A stretch of 64,000 nt of DNA from Acanthosepion esculentum (Eukaryota; Mollusca; Cephalopoda; Sepiida; Sepiidae), in the NCBI GenBank assembly GCA_964036315.1, contig OZ038517.1, positions 17,414,713 to 17,478,712 on the forward strand. The letters run 5' to 3'. The notes under the pieces are model-generated. The model made no database searches, was not told the origin of the DNA, and was given only the letters and a program-made list of their open reading frames with translations. Every line of letters starts with the position of its first letter. Positions within the stretch are counted from its first letter, which is position 1. Positions 1 through 11,320 of the stretch are shown in pieces. Position numbers and translations under genes: made by a program.

Positions 1-830
1 GCCATTGTCTTGAAGAAATGCGCGCCTGAATTGGCGCCCGCCTTCTCTAAATTATACAACTTCTGCCTCAAGAAGTCTTGTTTTCCTGAGTGCTGGAATT
101 CCTCATCCATTGTTCCTGATTTAAGAACTCTGGCGACCCCTCTGACCCTTCTAATTGCCGTCATATCAGTCTCCTACCCCTCTTTGGCAAATTCTTCGAA
201 GCCCTAATCAACGCCGAAGTGGTTAACCACCTTACATCCCATGATCTGCTCTCAGACAAGCAATATGGTTTCCGCTTTGCCCGATCTACAGCTCATGTGC
301 TTACCAATTTGGTTAACAAGCTTTTCATAATAACGGAGAAGCTCGTGCCGTGACCCTAGACATCTCCAAAGCGGTTGATAGGGTTTTGCATGGAGTATTG
401 CTGCAATATATGGCCTGGAACCCCTTCTGTTTGCCTCGGGGTTCTTGATAAGATACAGAGACGGTTTTGCAACGTGATTGGCTCTGATCTCGCATCTCGT
501 CTGCAGTCGCTCATTCACAGACGCTACGTCACCTCTCTCTGTATTTTTTACAAATACTTTCACGGTAGTTGCACTGATGAGTTGTTCTCGCTGGTTCCCA
601 GACTTCATGAATTCAAGCGTCCTACGAGGCTGTGATCCCGCTCCCACTCTTTCACTGTCGAAACTGTTAAATGTAACCGTCTCTTCTACTCCAATAGCTT
701 CATATCTCGCACGTCTCGGCTGTGGAACTCACTTACCTTTTCCTGTTTTCCTGACAACTATAATCTCCAACTATTCAAATGTAATGTCAATCGACATCTC
801 CAGTTGCCTTGATCTATCGACTATCCTTCT
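1..830 (+). mobile_element. LINE A: non-LTR retrotransposon RT and C-terminal remnant
   Basis: Broken coding remnant of a LINE reverse transcriptase, cut by the window start. In one frame 10-120 reads like the start of an RT domain (KKCAPELAPAFSKLY). After a frame change near 120 come NCRHISLLPLFGKFFE and QYGFRFARST, matching RT motifs 1 and 2, then LDISKAVDRVLHG, which resembles palm motif A. The expected YADD block is missing: sequence jumps near 385 to EYCCNIWPG and LDKIQRRF, then to the C-terminal tail ([39 protein letters not shown]). An internal deletion and at least two frameshifts make it dead. The same tail recurs in more than ten other places in the window. The antisense frame at 252-647 is a shadow. 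The family looks jockey/CR1-like, but clade placement is inference. Confidence 0.85.
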
Positions 831-1035
831 GCACATCCTTTCCTCTTTCACTCCTATCTGCTCTCGCTCCAAATCTTCTCTAACCACTTGCCTTGATCTA
901 TCCACTATCCTTCCCCACTTCCTTTCCTCTTTCATTCCTATCTGCTCTCGCTCCAAATCTTCTGTAACCCCTTGCCTTGATCTATCCACTATCATTTTCC
1001 ACATCCTATCCTCTATCACTCCTATCTTCTCTCTA
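803..1035 (+). repeat. 84-bp triplication in LINE A 3' UTR
   Basis: Three near-identical units of about 84 bp start near 803, 888 and 972. Each holds a CTTGATCTATC segment, a pyrimidine-rich stretch and a CTCTCGCTCCAAATC segment. The LINE A copy at 31252-31693 has about two units and the copy at 7614-7917 about one and a half, so copy number varies between insertions. Confidence 0.8.
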
Positions 1036-1039
1036 AAAA

Positions 1040-1070
1040 AAAAAAAATATATATATATGTATATAATTAC

Positions 1071-1132
<62 letters not shown>

Positions 1133-1157
1133 TATATGTATATAATTACATACATAC

Positions 1158-1216
<59 letters not shown>

Positions 1217-1235
1217 ATTATATACATATATATAT
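1040..1235. repeat. Compound TA/TACA microsatellite
   Basis: Long TA runs broken by short TACA and TAATTACATACA interruptions. Tyr/Ile-rich frames across it on both strands are artefacts. Confidence 0.95.
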
Positions 1236-1320
1236 TTTTTTTTTAAGCATTTTACCCCGAGCAAGGCGGGAAGCCACTAGCATGCAAGGGGTTACAGAAG
1301 ATTTGGAGCGAGAGCAGATA

Positions 1321-1322
<2 letters not shown>
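1236..1322 (-). mobile_element. LINE A 3' terminus (minus strand)
   Basis: Read on the minus strand, the end of the LINE A 3' UTR: CTGTAACCCCTTG, then a block matching CTTCCAGCCTTGCTTGGGG in the copy near 31680, then an A-rich stretch leading into the TA array at 1040-1235. This gives an inverted pair with the plus-strand copy at 1-1030. Confidence 0.75.
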
Positions 1323-1371
<49 letters not shown>

Positions 1372-1480
1372 CCTTACGTTATGTGGATCATCCCGCGGAT
1401 TTATTAAAAATGAATATCAAGTAGAGAGCTCAATGTATGAGAGTAATAACAAATCATACAGAGCAATACAGTTAAGAAAA

Positions 1481-1521
<41 letters not shown>
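1322..1521. repeat. TA microsatellites (1322-1368, 1483-1521)
   Basis: Two pure TA arrays separated by about 110 bp of ordinary sequence with no recognised content. Confidence 0.95.
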
Positions 1522-1525
<4 letters not shown>

Positions 1526-1850
1526 ATCCACAGATAGACTGTTTCACTGTATCACAGCTAATAACTTTGGCTAGACATCCGATCGCTTCATGCCAACACC
1601 GAAATCCGACCGATATTAAGGCATGTGTCGTTAAAGACTACGGAAAATTCAGACTAATAATCTTTTTTCTGTTTTGTAATCCTTATTAATAATGATCTAT
1701 CCCAACGACATTGTCTAAATGCCCCAAATATTATCTATAAAACTAAAACAATCTATTTCAAATCAAAACATACAGCCATGATGACGGTTGACGATAAACG
1801 AAAGAAACTTATAAAAGAAACCACCTACTAAGAAAATTCTTATGGGTTGT
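1522..1850. other. No recognised feature
   Basis: AT-rich single-copy-looking sequence. No open frame, RNA or repeat seen. Confidence 0.5.
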
Positions 1851-1854
1851 CTCA

Positions 1855-2560
1855 AGTCTAAAATCTATTGTCTACATATTGACTCAAGTTATAATATTGA
1901 GCAATATTTACCAATAGACTAAAGTATAAATCTGATCAAAGTTTACCTAAGGTTTCAAGTATAAATGCGACCAATATTCACCTATAGACAAAAGTACAAA
2001 TCCGATTAAAGTTTATCTATAGTCTCAAGTATAAATGCGACCAATATTCACCTATAAACAAAAGTACAAATCCGATCAAAGTTTACCTATAGTCTCAAGT
2101 ATAAATGCGACCAATATTCACCTATAGACAAAAGTACAAATTCGATCAAAGTTTATCTATAGTCTCAAGTATAAATGCGACAATATTCACCTATAGACAA
2201 AAGTACAAATCCAATCAAAGTTTATCTATAGTCTCAAGTATAAATGCGACCAATATTCACCTATCGACAAAAGTACAAATCCGATCAAAGTTTATCTATA
2301 GTCTCAAGTATAACTGCGACCAATATTCACCTATTGACAAAGTATAATCCCGACAAATGTTCACCTAAACTTCGATTACAAACATGATTAATGTTTTACT
2401 AATAGACCAATGTATAAAACCGATCAATTTTACCTATAGTCTCGAGTATAAACCAAACTTACATTTACCATCTCAAGTATAAACTCGACCAATGTTTTGC
2501 TACAGATACAAGTATTAACACTATCAGTGATTATCTATGGATTCAAGTACAAAAAAAATC
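1855..2560. repeat. 70-bp tandem array
   Basis: Units of 70 bp start with ATAAATGCGA at 1961, 2031, 2101, 2171, 2240 and 2310, with more degenerate units on both sides (AAGTATAAA recurs from about 1850 to 2500). Each unit has an internal echo: AAGTATAAATGCGACCAA and AAGTACAAATCCGATCAA, so it probably arose from a ~35-bp ancestor. One unit has lost a base. The 80-residue open frame at 2105-2347 is a by-product. Confidence 0.9.
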
Positions 2561-2929
2561 GTTAATCCGACATTGCATAACCCAGCCAGAATCGATAAAT
2601 CGTAAAATCCACCAACACGACCCAAGATAAAATGAGTATTTCGAATCAATATATATTTACACTATTTCCTCATCTGAAAAATGCATCGAGCAATTCAAAC
2701 AGATACAATATTCAGCGAATTGCCACATGTTTTTTTTTACTTTGACTGGGTTCCCCATGGCCTTGTGCCAATATTGGTTTTCATTATCGAATATCTATAA
2801 TATTTCTATTGAATAACTTGTTCAGAATTGCCTCTTCTACTGAGTACACCATAAACACGGGCTTGTGTCAAAGTTGATTTTCATTATCAAATGTAGAGTT
2901 CCATTTCTAAACTGTCAGCTGTACACAAC
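2561..2929. other. Dispersed short motif, otherwise nothing
   Basis: Two copies of a loose motif (CTTGTGCCAATATTGG then TTTTCATTATC) lie near 2761 and 2862. Relatives occur near 4142 and 6430. Origin unknown; no coding signal. Confidence 0.45.
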
Positions 2930-3166
2930 CGCTTTCCCTGATTCATGGTTTAAAACAAGGTTCAGCGAATGAAACGTGTACAGCTGAACGGGGAACATCC
3001 TTCTTCGAACATTGTGGACTGGCGCTACATAATCACAAACAAAGAACTGTACCAAATAACAGAGACCACATCAGTTGAGGCTTACCAACAGGAGCAACAA
3101 CTAAAATGGATTGCATATATAACTCTAAGTGAAGAAAATGACATTTCGGCATTAAATAACCCATAG
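2930..3166 (+). mobile_element. LINE D C-terminal tail remnant
   Basis: Frame from 2969: DWRYIITNKELYQITETT, then QQEQQLKWIAYITLSEEND. This resembles the end of LINE polyproteins, where a QR-QLKWIGHV-like segment follows the RT thumb. It ends at 3166, shortly after GGCATTAAATAACCCAT, which also occurs near 60050. A second copy lies at 3663-4020. Family level is inference. Confidence 0.55.
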
Positions 3167-3662
3167 AGTTGTTGATATATCGCTAATCAAAATCAACCAA
3201 CCGATCATGTTTACGATGTTCCGATTAGCTCTTCTTGACTGGATTGGTTTATCCGTTTAAATTTTAAAATGTCAGGTCATTTTCTGACATTATTGTATTC
3301 GACAGGCTCCCGTTTGTTTGTATATTATTCGTCATTATGATCAAATCGGTTTGTATAATTCCTAGAGGACCACCGTTCCTACCCAGTCATTCAACTTTGT
3401 CCCCCTATCTGAAACAACTTTATCACTTTGCCTATTACATAATTCACAGTTCCATTTATATCTTATGTTATCGATACTTACTATTATTGGTTTCTCGTTC
3501 GACAGTTGCTTATAAGAGAAAATCTTCTGGGTCACCATTTTGGTGATTTCAAAACTTTCGCTGCCATGTTTAGCCAAAACCGCAAACCCTTCCCAAACCA
3601 AATCATTAACCTAAAAGATCGAAACCTGTCCTGAAATAGCTTCGTTAGATCGACATTTTCAA
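3167..3662. other. No recognised feature
   Basis: AT-rich sequence. Short overlapping frames on both strands at 3337-3601 have no recognisable motif. Confidence 0.5.
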
Positions 3663-4020
3663 ATGGATGTCATTCACTCAGAAATAACTCAACTGCCAGT
3701 TGTATTCAACCGCTTACTCAGCTCCATGGTTAAAAGTAACGTCGAGTGTATGAAACGTCTACAGCTGAGCGGGGAACATTCTTCTTCGAACATTGTGGAC
3801 TGGCGCTACATGATCACAAACAAAGAACTGTACCAAATAACAGAAACCACATCAGTTGAGGACTACCAGCAGCAGCAACAACTAAAATGGATTGCATATA
3901 TAAATCTAAATGAAGAAAATGACATCATCAAGATGTTGGCATTCGACCCCACTTCAAATCGAAGGAAAGTACTGGAAAGAGCGATAACATCTACTGGATA
4001 TGAGTAAACTGTTTTCCAAA
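3663..4020 (+). mobile_element. LINE D C-terminal tail, longer copy
   Basis: A 114-residue open frame (3663-4007) matches the 2969 copy and runs further: DWRYMITNKELYQITETT, QQQQQLKWIAYINLNEEND, IIKMLAFDPTSNRRK, LERAITSTGYE. The pattern of a QLKWI segment, a basic linker and an LERAI helix fits the C-terminal tail of a LINE ORF2. No catalytic domain is present. The two copies are about 700 bp apart in the same orientation. Confidence 0.6.
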
Positions 4021-4360
4021 GAAATTGTTTTAAGAGAAAGAGTTCATAAATTTTAAACGAAAGCAGTTTTGGTTGCTCGGTCAGTGACTGATAAATGTTT
4101 CCTTGTAAGGAAACGGCTGATATTAGCATTACCATAAACATGGCCTTGTGCCAAAATTAATTTATATTGATGATTATACAATTGCAACGAAGACCAATCT
4201 ACATTGGGAGCTCAATAAAATTAGTCTTGTACTATAACTACCTTCCCTATCTGTATTTCAATTCTGACCATTTCTTGGGAATTACATTCTATCAGGAAAA
4301 ACAATTAAGAGAATTCTATGGAAATATACTTCGAAATTTGGAATTTATTATTATTATTCC

Positions 4361-4520
4361 ATGTTGGCATTCCACACTACTTCAAACAAAAGGTTAGGAA
4401 GGAAACCCACACAAATACTAGAAAGAGCGATAACAGCTACTGGACTTGAGAAACCTATTTTTCTGAAAAATCGTTTTAAGAGCAAGATTTTACAAGTTTC
4501 AATCAAGAGCAGTACTGGCT
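4361..4520 (+). mobile_element. LINE D extreme C-terminus
   Basis: MLAFHTTSNKRLGRKPTQ then ILERAITATGLEKP overlaps and extends the end of the 3663 copy, keeping the GRK block lost there. The 340 bp between them (4021-4360) are AT-rich with no other signal. Confidence 0.55.
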
Positions 4521-4733
4521 GCTCGGTCAGTGAATATCGAATGTTACCTTATGATGAAGCATCCAATATTACCATCACAATTAATATTCTTACAAGAATT
4601 TCCGATTTTTACCCATCTCTTTTTAAAGTTCTTCAAAACTGTTCCTAATTCTCTAGTAACGATTGGCGTTGCCATCACCTTCATACACCCTGGTGCAAAT
4701 TAATTGAAGCAAAACGAATAATTTCGTTATTAT

Positions 4734-5720
4734 TTACTTTATTTTTCGTATTTTTCCAAAGAAACATGACCCAGTGCATATGTTAGTAATTCTTATGCCC
4801 ACTCCACAAAGTCTTTCCTTGCAGATTGACCACAGATTCTCGATTGATTTTAAATTAGGAGAGATTCCAATACAGTCTGTACTACATTGATTCGCTCCCT
4901 GGTAAGACTTGCTAGTGTGTTTGTGCAGCGATACAATCCTCGTACGCTTGCTTGGAGTATCATCCATCGTAGGCAATGGCCGTAGGACAATTAATCGACA
5001 GTCGAGACAGTAGTGTCTAGGCGTGACAAAATTCTAATGCAATCACGGATGACGCAATAGTTTTAAGGCCAAACAAATTTCACCATATACCACGAAAATA
5101 GATTCATGTTACTACAAACCACAGCAAAGGACCTAATGAGGAAAAAATCGATTACACACTGTCACTTCAGTGAGATTAAAACTGACCGTATGGCGAGAGA
5201 AAGGAAACTAAAGCGGTTGTTTCAATTAATTTGCACAATATTTTCAAAATATATTCAGTTCTCTAGCAAGGTCTTGGTATTTTGGATTTAAATCAGGAGA
5301 GTTACCGGGGAAGCCGATAGTACTTTGATTTTCTCACTGCTAAGACTTGCTAGTGTGTTTGTGCAGCGTTACTATTTTCGTACGCTTCCTTGGAGTGACG
5401 TCCATCGCAGACAATGGCCGTAGGACAACTAATTGACATTCGAGACAATAGTGCCTGAGCATGTTACAAATCTGATGCAGTATTTTTGAAGGCAAACAAA
5501 TTTCATCATCCATCCCGAAAATATTTTCATATTACTGCACACCAATGCAAATGACCTAATCTGGGGGAAAAATAGAAATCGATTCCACCCTGTCACTGAC
5601 CGTATGGTGACAGAAAGGAAACTAAAGCGGTTGTTTCTATAAATTTGCACAAGGGTGTAGTTCAAAATATCTTCAGTTCTCTAGCAAAGTCTTGGGATAT
5701 TTTTAGGTTTTTATTTTCTT
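4734..5720 (-). mobile_element. Tandem ~435-bp Tc1-derived, internally deleted element
   Basis: About 2.3 tandem copies with a ~439-bp period: CTTGCTAGTGTGTTTGTGCAGCG occurs near 4907 and 5346, and GAAAGGAAACTAAAGCGG near 5200 and 5612. On the minus strand copy 1 reads SKRTRIVSLHKHTSKSYQ, like a Tc1 N-terminal helix-turn-helix, joined to ISPNLKSIENLWSICKERL, like the DDE C-terminus (SPDLNPIENLW). Copy 2 reads RIVTLHKHTSKS then GNSPDLNP. The middle of the transposase is missing in both, so a deletion derivative was duplicated in tandem. No clear TIRs were found. The Tc1 assignment is reasonable but not certain. Confidence 0.6.
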
Positions 5721-5884
5721 TCAATTTCAGTTTGCGGTAGTTTACAACATTAAGATCCACTATTTGATCAATTTACTTTGTTTAGAATGATGAAATCTGG
5801 CCATCTGGCCTAGATTGGGTGAACTTTTTTTTCGTTATTCTAAAACAGCTTATTTATACATTTATTTACTTTTTCTCTTTTTAC

Positions 5885-6330
5885 TCAAGAGAAGTAGATA
5901 TGTTCACCTATCGCCCGGTTCGTACTCCTCCTCGGTCTACTGAAAAAGAGCCGAGCTTTGTCCCTTGTTTAGGATTGGATTTCTGGTTCCTTCTAAATTC
6001 TACTTCAACTCTATACTTCTAACGACTACTCCTAAAGTCTCGAATTCAATTTACTAAATTTGTTCCTCAATGGGAGTAGAACAGTTCACCTATCGTACGG
6101 TTCAGACTCCTCCTCGGTCTTTTTAGCAGAAATAAAGCTTTAGCCTCTATTTCCTGCTTAGGGTTGGGTTTCCGGTTCCTTCTAAATTCTACTTCAACTC
6201 TATACTTCTAACATCTCCACCTAAAACTCTCGAATTTTATTTGCCAAATTTATTCCTCAGTGGGGGTAGAACAGTTCACCTGTCGTCCGGTTCGGACTCC
6301 TCCTCTACTTCTAACGTCTCAGCCTAAAAT
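5885..6330. repeat. ~185-bp tandem repeat, 2.3 copies
   Basis: Units start near 5893, 6076 and 6267 with GTTCACCTATCGCCCGGTTC-like sequence. Each of the first two continues through CTCCTCCTCGGTCT and GGTTCCTTCTAAATTCTAC. Spacings are 183 and 191 bp; the third unit is cut short. Origin unknown. Confidence 0.85.
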
Positions 6331-6654
6331 TTATGAAAATATAATTGTTCGAAATTTGGATTTCATTATAAAATGCATATTAATATTTGCATTTCCAGGA
6401 CTTTAGTTTCACTCGAACGCCCCATGATCTTTTGCCAACACTGGTTTTCATCTTCCTGTATCTATAAAATATTTCTATTTATTCTACTGCTAGGGCGATA
6501 TTTTTAACTAAAACTCCTAGCAATCGAATATTCTGTCATATTTGACATTTATACTCATATTTTTATCCAGGGCATTTCAAAAGGACTTATTCCATGGATT
6601 TATTCTTGTGCTAAATTTGTAATTAGTCCCAAAATCAATGTCTACCTCTTGGTG

Positions 6655-6703
<49 letters not shown>
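6331..6703. other. Unassigned sequence ending in a TA array
   Basis: A fourth CATGATCTTTTGCCAAC motif (related to the one near 2761) lies near 6422. A TA array fills 6655-6703. Nothing else recognised. Confidence 0.5.
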
Positions 6704-6707
<4 letters not shown>

Positions 6708-7255
6708 TTTCCTCATGGACAATCCTACAGATGAAACCATGAAAAGAAAAGACTGTTCAACACGTTTGTAGCCGATGTCTTCACCAGAATATCGGAAGGA
6801 AATATTTATTCGTGGTTCGTTTTACAATTCGGGTGTTTAGTTTTTATTTCTTTTTCCATTTAACAGACTCTGATGATATCAACTTTTAATTCTTTTTTTT
6901 GCCACGTTTGTAACATAAGAAGAAAGAAAAAAAACATAAGTAAAAGTAAAATATCCGGTTCGAAACCCAGAAAATCGATACAAACGATGCAATGTGCCAT
7001 TAGCAAAAAAAAAAAAAAAAGAAAAAGCATGTAAAATCGTGTTCTTAAAACTTGGTTAATTTCGGGCACTGATACCGAACATGTCACAGAAAATAATTAA
7101 GTTAACTTTTAGGCGTTTTCTTCCGCTGTGGGTTATTTGTAGCTCAGGATTATTGAATCTTTTACAAGCATGACATAATACAATATACGGAGATTCCTTG
7201 CCAAAAATTCATTTATGACAATATCACGATTATTCAGTAAACCATTATTTATATC
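6704..7255. other. No recognised feature
   Basis: AT-rich. The 75-residue minus frame at 6860-7087 is a low-complexity Leu/Phe artefact of poly-A runs. Confidence 0.5.
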
Positions 7256-7310
7256 GCCACAGGCAAGGCGGAAATGCCACTGGTACGCAGTTTGGGTTAC
7301 AAGTGAAGGT
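7256..7310 (-). mobile_element. LINE A 3' end fragment
   Basis: AGGCAAGGCGGAAATGCCAC and GTACGCAG match the minus-strand form of the LINE A 3' terminus seen at 1254-1290 and 58075-58105. Confidence 0.55.
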
Positions 7311-7549
7311 GAGAGTTAAACTGAAATAGAAGATTCAAAATAGGGAAGATTTAGCGAATGTCTTCTTGAATGCACATCACCATACGTCTTTTCTCGATGC
7401 CTAAGTGGATGGCACAGCTATTTACACCAGTCTTAATATGATCGTTAGGTTTCGGGGTTAGACTGATTGTTTGACTGATTCGTTTTCTACAGCTCATCAA
7501 CCCTTTTTCAGGTTATTTAAAGCCAGAAAATATTTTTAGATTGTAAGAA

Positions 7550-7552
<3 letters not shown>

Positions 7553-7613
<61 letters not shown>
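7553..7613. repeat. AC/AT compound microsatellite
   Basis: An AC run of about 44 bp followed by a short AT run, directly before the LINE A fragment. Confidence 0.95.
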
Positions 7614-7917
7614 AACTGTTAGATGTAGAGGTCTGTTCTACTCCAAAAGCTTCCTGTCTCGCACATCTCGCCTGTGGAACTCCCTTCCTTATTCCTGTTT
7701 CCCTGACAAATACAATCTCCAACTATTTAAGTGTAACATCCTTCCCCGTTTCATTCCAATCTGCTCTCGCTCCAAATCTTCTGTAACCCCCTTGCCTTGA
7801 TCGATCCACTATCTTTCTCCACATCCTCACCTTTACCACTCCTATCTGCTCTTCCTTCAAACCTTCTGTAACCCCTTGCGTGCTAGTGGCCTCCAGCCTT
7901 GCTTGGGGTGATAAGTA
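7614..7917 (+). mobile_element. LINE A 3' end
   Basis: 5'-truncated copy: a coding tail equivalent to the [22 protein letters not shown] region (here the block around [20 protein letters not shown]), then the pyrimidine-rich 3' UTR, then AACCCCTTGCGTGCTAGTGG and CTTGCTTGGGGTGATAAG. It runs straight into the TA array at 7921. Confidence 0.8.
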
Positions 7918-7918
7918 T

Positions 7919-7995
<77 letters not shown>
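7918..7995. repeat. TA microsatellite at LINE A 3' end
   Basis: About 75 bp of TA immediately follows GATAAGTATAAAA, the end of LINE A. Confidence 0.95.
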
Positions 7996-7999
<4 letters not shown>

Positions 8000-8354
8000 A
8001 CAAATAGAAAAAAGGAAATGACGTTCCACGAGCGGTCTGTTTACAAACAGAATTGTTCATAACCACTTTTGGTTCTCACCAGTCGAGGTGCAATTAAATG
8101 CACCGAAACAAGGATGTATCTTTGCGGTGAGTAAATTGTTTTTGTCTATATGAAAAAATTATAATATGTATACTAAATTTCTGTAGTTTACTGCCACCAG
8201 CAAGCAGAAACATTTTTTTTCTCCCGATGATGGCCATGTTGGTCGAAAATAGTCGAGGAATCTAAATGAAATAATAATAATAAAAACATAATTTTAATCT
8301 ACAACCCAGTATGTCTGAAGATTTTAATTAATTTTTTTAATAATTTTTATCGTT

Positions 8355-8358
<4 letters not shown>
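7996..8358. other. No recognised feature
   Basis: AT-rich, no frame or repeat recognised. Confidence 0.5.
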
Positions 8359-8410
<52 letters not shown>

Positions 8411-8731
8411 TAATAAATGTTTACTGGTACAAGTCTTACTAATTAAGCCATAGCTGAGGGGAGAAGCGGTGGTTTTATACCTAATTAAAATTTGATAAAC
8501 AAACAAGAAATTATAACGTGGATATGAAGTGGGAGATCAATTCTACATATCAATCAATATATAATCTGATCCCTCACTTTGTGGCCACGGTATTTTCTAT
8601 ACTTTTATATTCCAGAGAATCTAAATACATACCTTTGTAGTTCATCGCTGTTTGATTGATTTATTTGTTTTCCATGCCTTATCAACCTTTTTCAGGTTAT
8701 TGAAAGCTAGAAAATATTTTTAGATTGTAAG

Positions 8732-8808
<77 letters not shown>
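8359..8808. repeat. TA microsatellites (8359-8405, 8731-8808)
   Basis: Two pure TA arrays within the dispersed repeat family. Confidence 0.95.
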
Positions 8809-8810
<2 letters not shown>

Positions 8811-9604
8811 GTTTAGTAATATAAGTTTTACTAATTAGCACGTAGCTGAGGGAGAAGAGGTGGATTCATGCCTAATTAAATTTTTGATAAGCAAACTAGA
8901 AATTATAACGTGGATATAAATTGGAGGATCAATTTTATATTGTAATCAATATATAAAGTGATCCCTCACTTTGTGGTCACGATATTTGATTGATTCATTT
9001 GGTTTCTACGGTCTATCAACCCTGTGCAGGTTATTGAAAGCCAGAAACTTTTTGTAAATCGTAAGTAATTTTTTTTAGACAATAATGTTTTATTGATACA
9101 AGTTTTACTAATTAGCCCATATTTGGTGGGTGCTATTGTGGCATATTCCCAAATAGTGGGGTGTAACAATTTGAATGGGGAGTGGCCCTGAAATAGGCCG
9201 TTTTTGCGTTCTCAATCTTCCACGGACTATCATAATAATAATAATATACGATAATTTTTATTTATAATATATTTTTTACAATTCTAATAATCTTTCGCGT
9301 TAGATTTCAACTCTCTAAATTGATTGTACGCTGTTTTTTTACAGACATTAAATTTTGAGCGCATACATACATACACACAAATTTTGAGAATTATAGATAT
9401 AGATTCGTTTTCTACTACTTATCAACAGGATATTTAAAGCCAGAAAATAATTCAGCAGGATATTCAAAACCAGAAAATAATTTTTAACTATAATAATCTT
9501 TTGAGATCATAATGGTTTAGTAATAAAAGTTTTACTAATTAACCCATAGCTGAGGGGATAAGAGGTAGATACATACGTTTTTCTAAAGGGTATTTGCGCG
9601 TAAC

Positions 9605-9715
9605 TGAATATAACGAATCCGACAAGAATTGGAACTTGGCTCGCCGGTTAATAATTTCTAACCGTTATCCATTACACCAACCGCACATCCAAGCTTATAG
9701 TACCTGGTATTTCCA
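9605..9715 (-). mobile_element. Degenerate tRNA-like SINE head
   Basis: On the minus strand TTGGTGTAATGGATAACGG resembles an A-box region, and about 35 bp further AGTTCCAATTC resembles a mutated B box (GGTTCGANTCC). A sequence like this (GTAATGGATAGCGG) also occurs near 60693. Too degenerate to fold as a tRNA by eye. Confidence 0.4.
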
Positions 9716-10185
9716 AGTGGTCACAAATCGAGGCACTGACCAGGTTCGGTGTTGCTGAACTTTAGTGATTGAACTGCCAGCAAAGCTTTATTTATTTGAG
9801 AAAGATATTAGAATAATATTGAATATTTACTGCTTCCGGATAGAACAGGAACAGAGGCAGTAAGTACATCAAAAGAAAAAGCGTATAAGACAATGAAGCC
9901 TAATTTAACCTTAACAGCGAAATGGCCTTTAGTGAACTAAAGGTCCAACCAGAATTTATCCTTGGTAGGCAAAATCTGCAAATCAGCGTAAGATGACACC
10001 ATCTTGACACAGAATAAAAACTTCGGACAATAAAAGAAAGGACTAACATTAATTGTAATAATACAAAAAGAATGTTTGTTTGCAAAAAGGGTAGACCAAT
10101 TACGAATTGGAGTTATTAAAATAAAGCAAGTACATAAATTTAACAATCTGGGAAGTATTATAATAAACTGGGGACACCTAAATCC
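9716..10185. other. No recognised feature
   Basis: Short minus frames at 9900-10146 show no motif; no repeat seen. Confidence 0.5.
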
Positions 10186-10189
10186 GAGT

Positions 10190-11320
10190 TCTCTCTAAGC
10201 AAGGTTTGATTTTCTTACTCTCATTGCAGTCCCTGTTCTGCCATCCATATCTACAAGCTCGTTTAAACGAACACGGCTCTCCACAACTTCCTATCCTTTG
10301 GAGCTCTAAACAAGGTTTTGTCCGTTAACTCTCCTTCTCAGTCCCTATTCTAGCCATTCATATCCACAGGCTCGTTTAGTCGAATATGGCACTCCACAGC
10401 TTCCTATCCATTGGGTCTCTAAGCAAGGTTTGGTTTCCTTACTCTCCTTCTCAGTCCCTGTTTTGTCATCCATTTTCACAAACTCGTTTAATCTAACATG
10501 GCTCTCCACAACTTCTTATTCTTTGAAACTCTAAACAAGGTTTGGTTTTCCTTTTCAGTCCCTATTCGGCCATCCATATCCACAGGCTCGTTTTGTCGAA
10601 TATTGCTCTCCACAACTTCCTATCCTTTGGAGCTCTAAGCAAGGTTTGCTCTCCTTACTCTATTTCCATCTGTTCTGTCATACATTTCCACAAACTCGTT
10701 TAATCGAACATGGCTCTCCACAGCTTCCTATCATTTGGAATTCTAAAGAAGGTTTTTTCTACTTACTCAACTTCTCAGTCCCTGTTCTGCTATCCATTTC
10801 CACAAGCTCGTTTAATCGAACATGGCCCTCCACAACTTCCTATCCTTTGGAACTCGAAACAAGTTTTGGTTTTCCTTTTCAGTCCCTCTTCTGATATCCA
10901 TATCCACGGGCTAGTTTAGTCGAATATGGCTCTTCACAATTTCCTATCGTTTGGAACTCTAAGGAAGGTTTGATCTTCTTAGTCCCTATTCGGCCATCCA
11001 TATCCACAGGCTCGTTTAGTCGAATATAGTTCTCCACAACTTCCTATCCTTTGGAGCTCTAAGCAAGGTTTGGTCTCCTTACTCTACTTCTATCTGTTCT
11101 GTCATCCATTTCCACAAACTCGTTTAATTGAACATGGCTCTCCACAGCTTCCTATCATTTGGAGTTCTAAAGAAGGTTTTTTCTACTTAGTCAACTTCTC
11201 AGTCCCTGTTCTGCTATCCATTTCCACAAGCTCGTTTAATCGAACATGGCCCTCCACAACTTCCTATCCTTTGTAGCTCTAAGCAAGTTTTGGCCCCCTT
11301 ACTATCTTTCTCAGGCCAAG
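10190..11320 (-). repeat. LINE B C-terminus expanded into a 102-116-bp minisatellite
   Basis: Ten units, seen by the CTCCACAACTTCCTATC-like core at about 10278, 10390, 10500, 10608, 10713, 10829, 10931, 11033, 11145 and 11250. On the minus strand each unit reads like a LINE B polyprotein end: TSLWIWMA.., then ..LLR.P.DRKLW.A. The same coding end appears in fuller LINE B copies (22480-23100, 24648-25225). A higher-order repeat is visible: the three cores from 10608 closely match the three from 11033, a ~425-bp shift. Stops occur in most units, so no protein is made. Confidence 0.85.

Larger units (their letters stand above)
7456..9590. repeat. Dispersed/tandem ~330-400-bp repeat family interleaved with TA arrays
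   Basis: Two modules alternate. Module 1 (TATCAACC, CAGGTTATT.AAAGCCAGAAA, then TTTTTAGATTGTAAG) lies at 7480-7548, 8651-8732, 8987-9068 and 9403-9480. Module 2 (AAGTTTTACTAATTAGC, GCTGAGGGGA, TATAACGTGGATAT, GATCCCTCACTTTGTGG) lies at 8425-8598, 8815-8985, 9100-9130 and 9518-9570. In two places a TA array sits between module 1 and module 2, as if it expanded at the junction. Origin unknown. Confidence 0.75.

Noticed and set aside
252..647. 131-residue minus-strand frame, with similar antisense frames at 31065-31454 and 58222-58530
   Set aside because: These are the reverse strand of the LINE A tail. Shared residues follow from shared DNA, and the frames have no common start or end.
478..1407. 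309-residue plus-strand frame
   Set aside because: Reads through LINE A out of frame, then through the 84-bp repeats and TA arrays.
6860..7087. 75-residue minus frame resembling a membrane protein
   Set aside because: Hydrophobic runs come from poly-A and AAG-rich DNA on the other strand.
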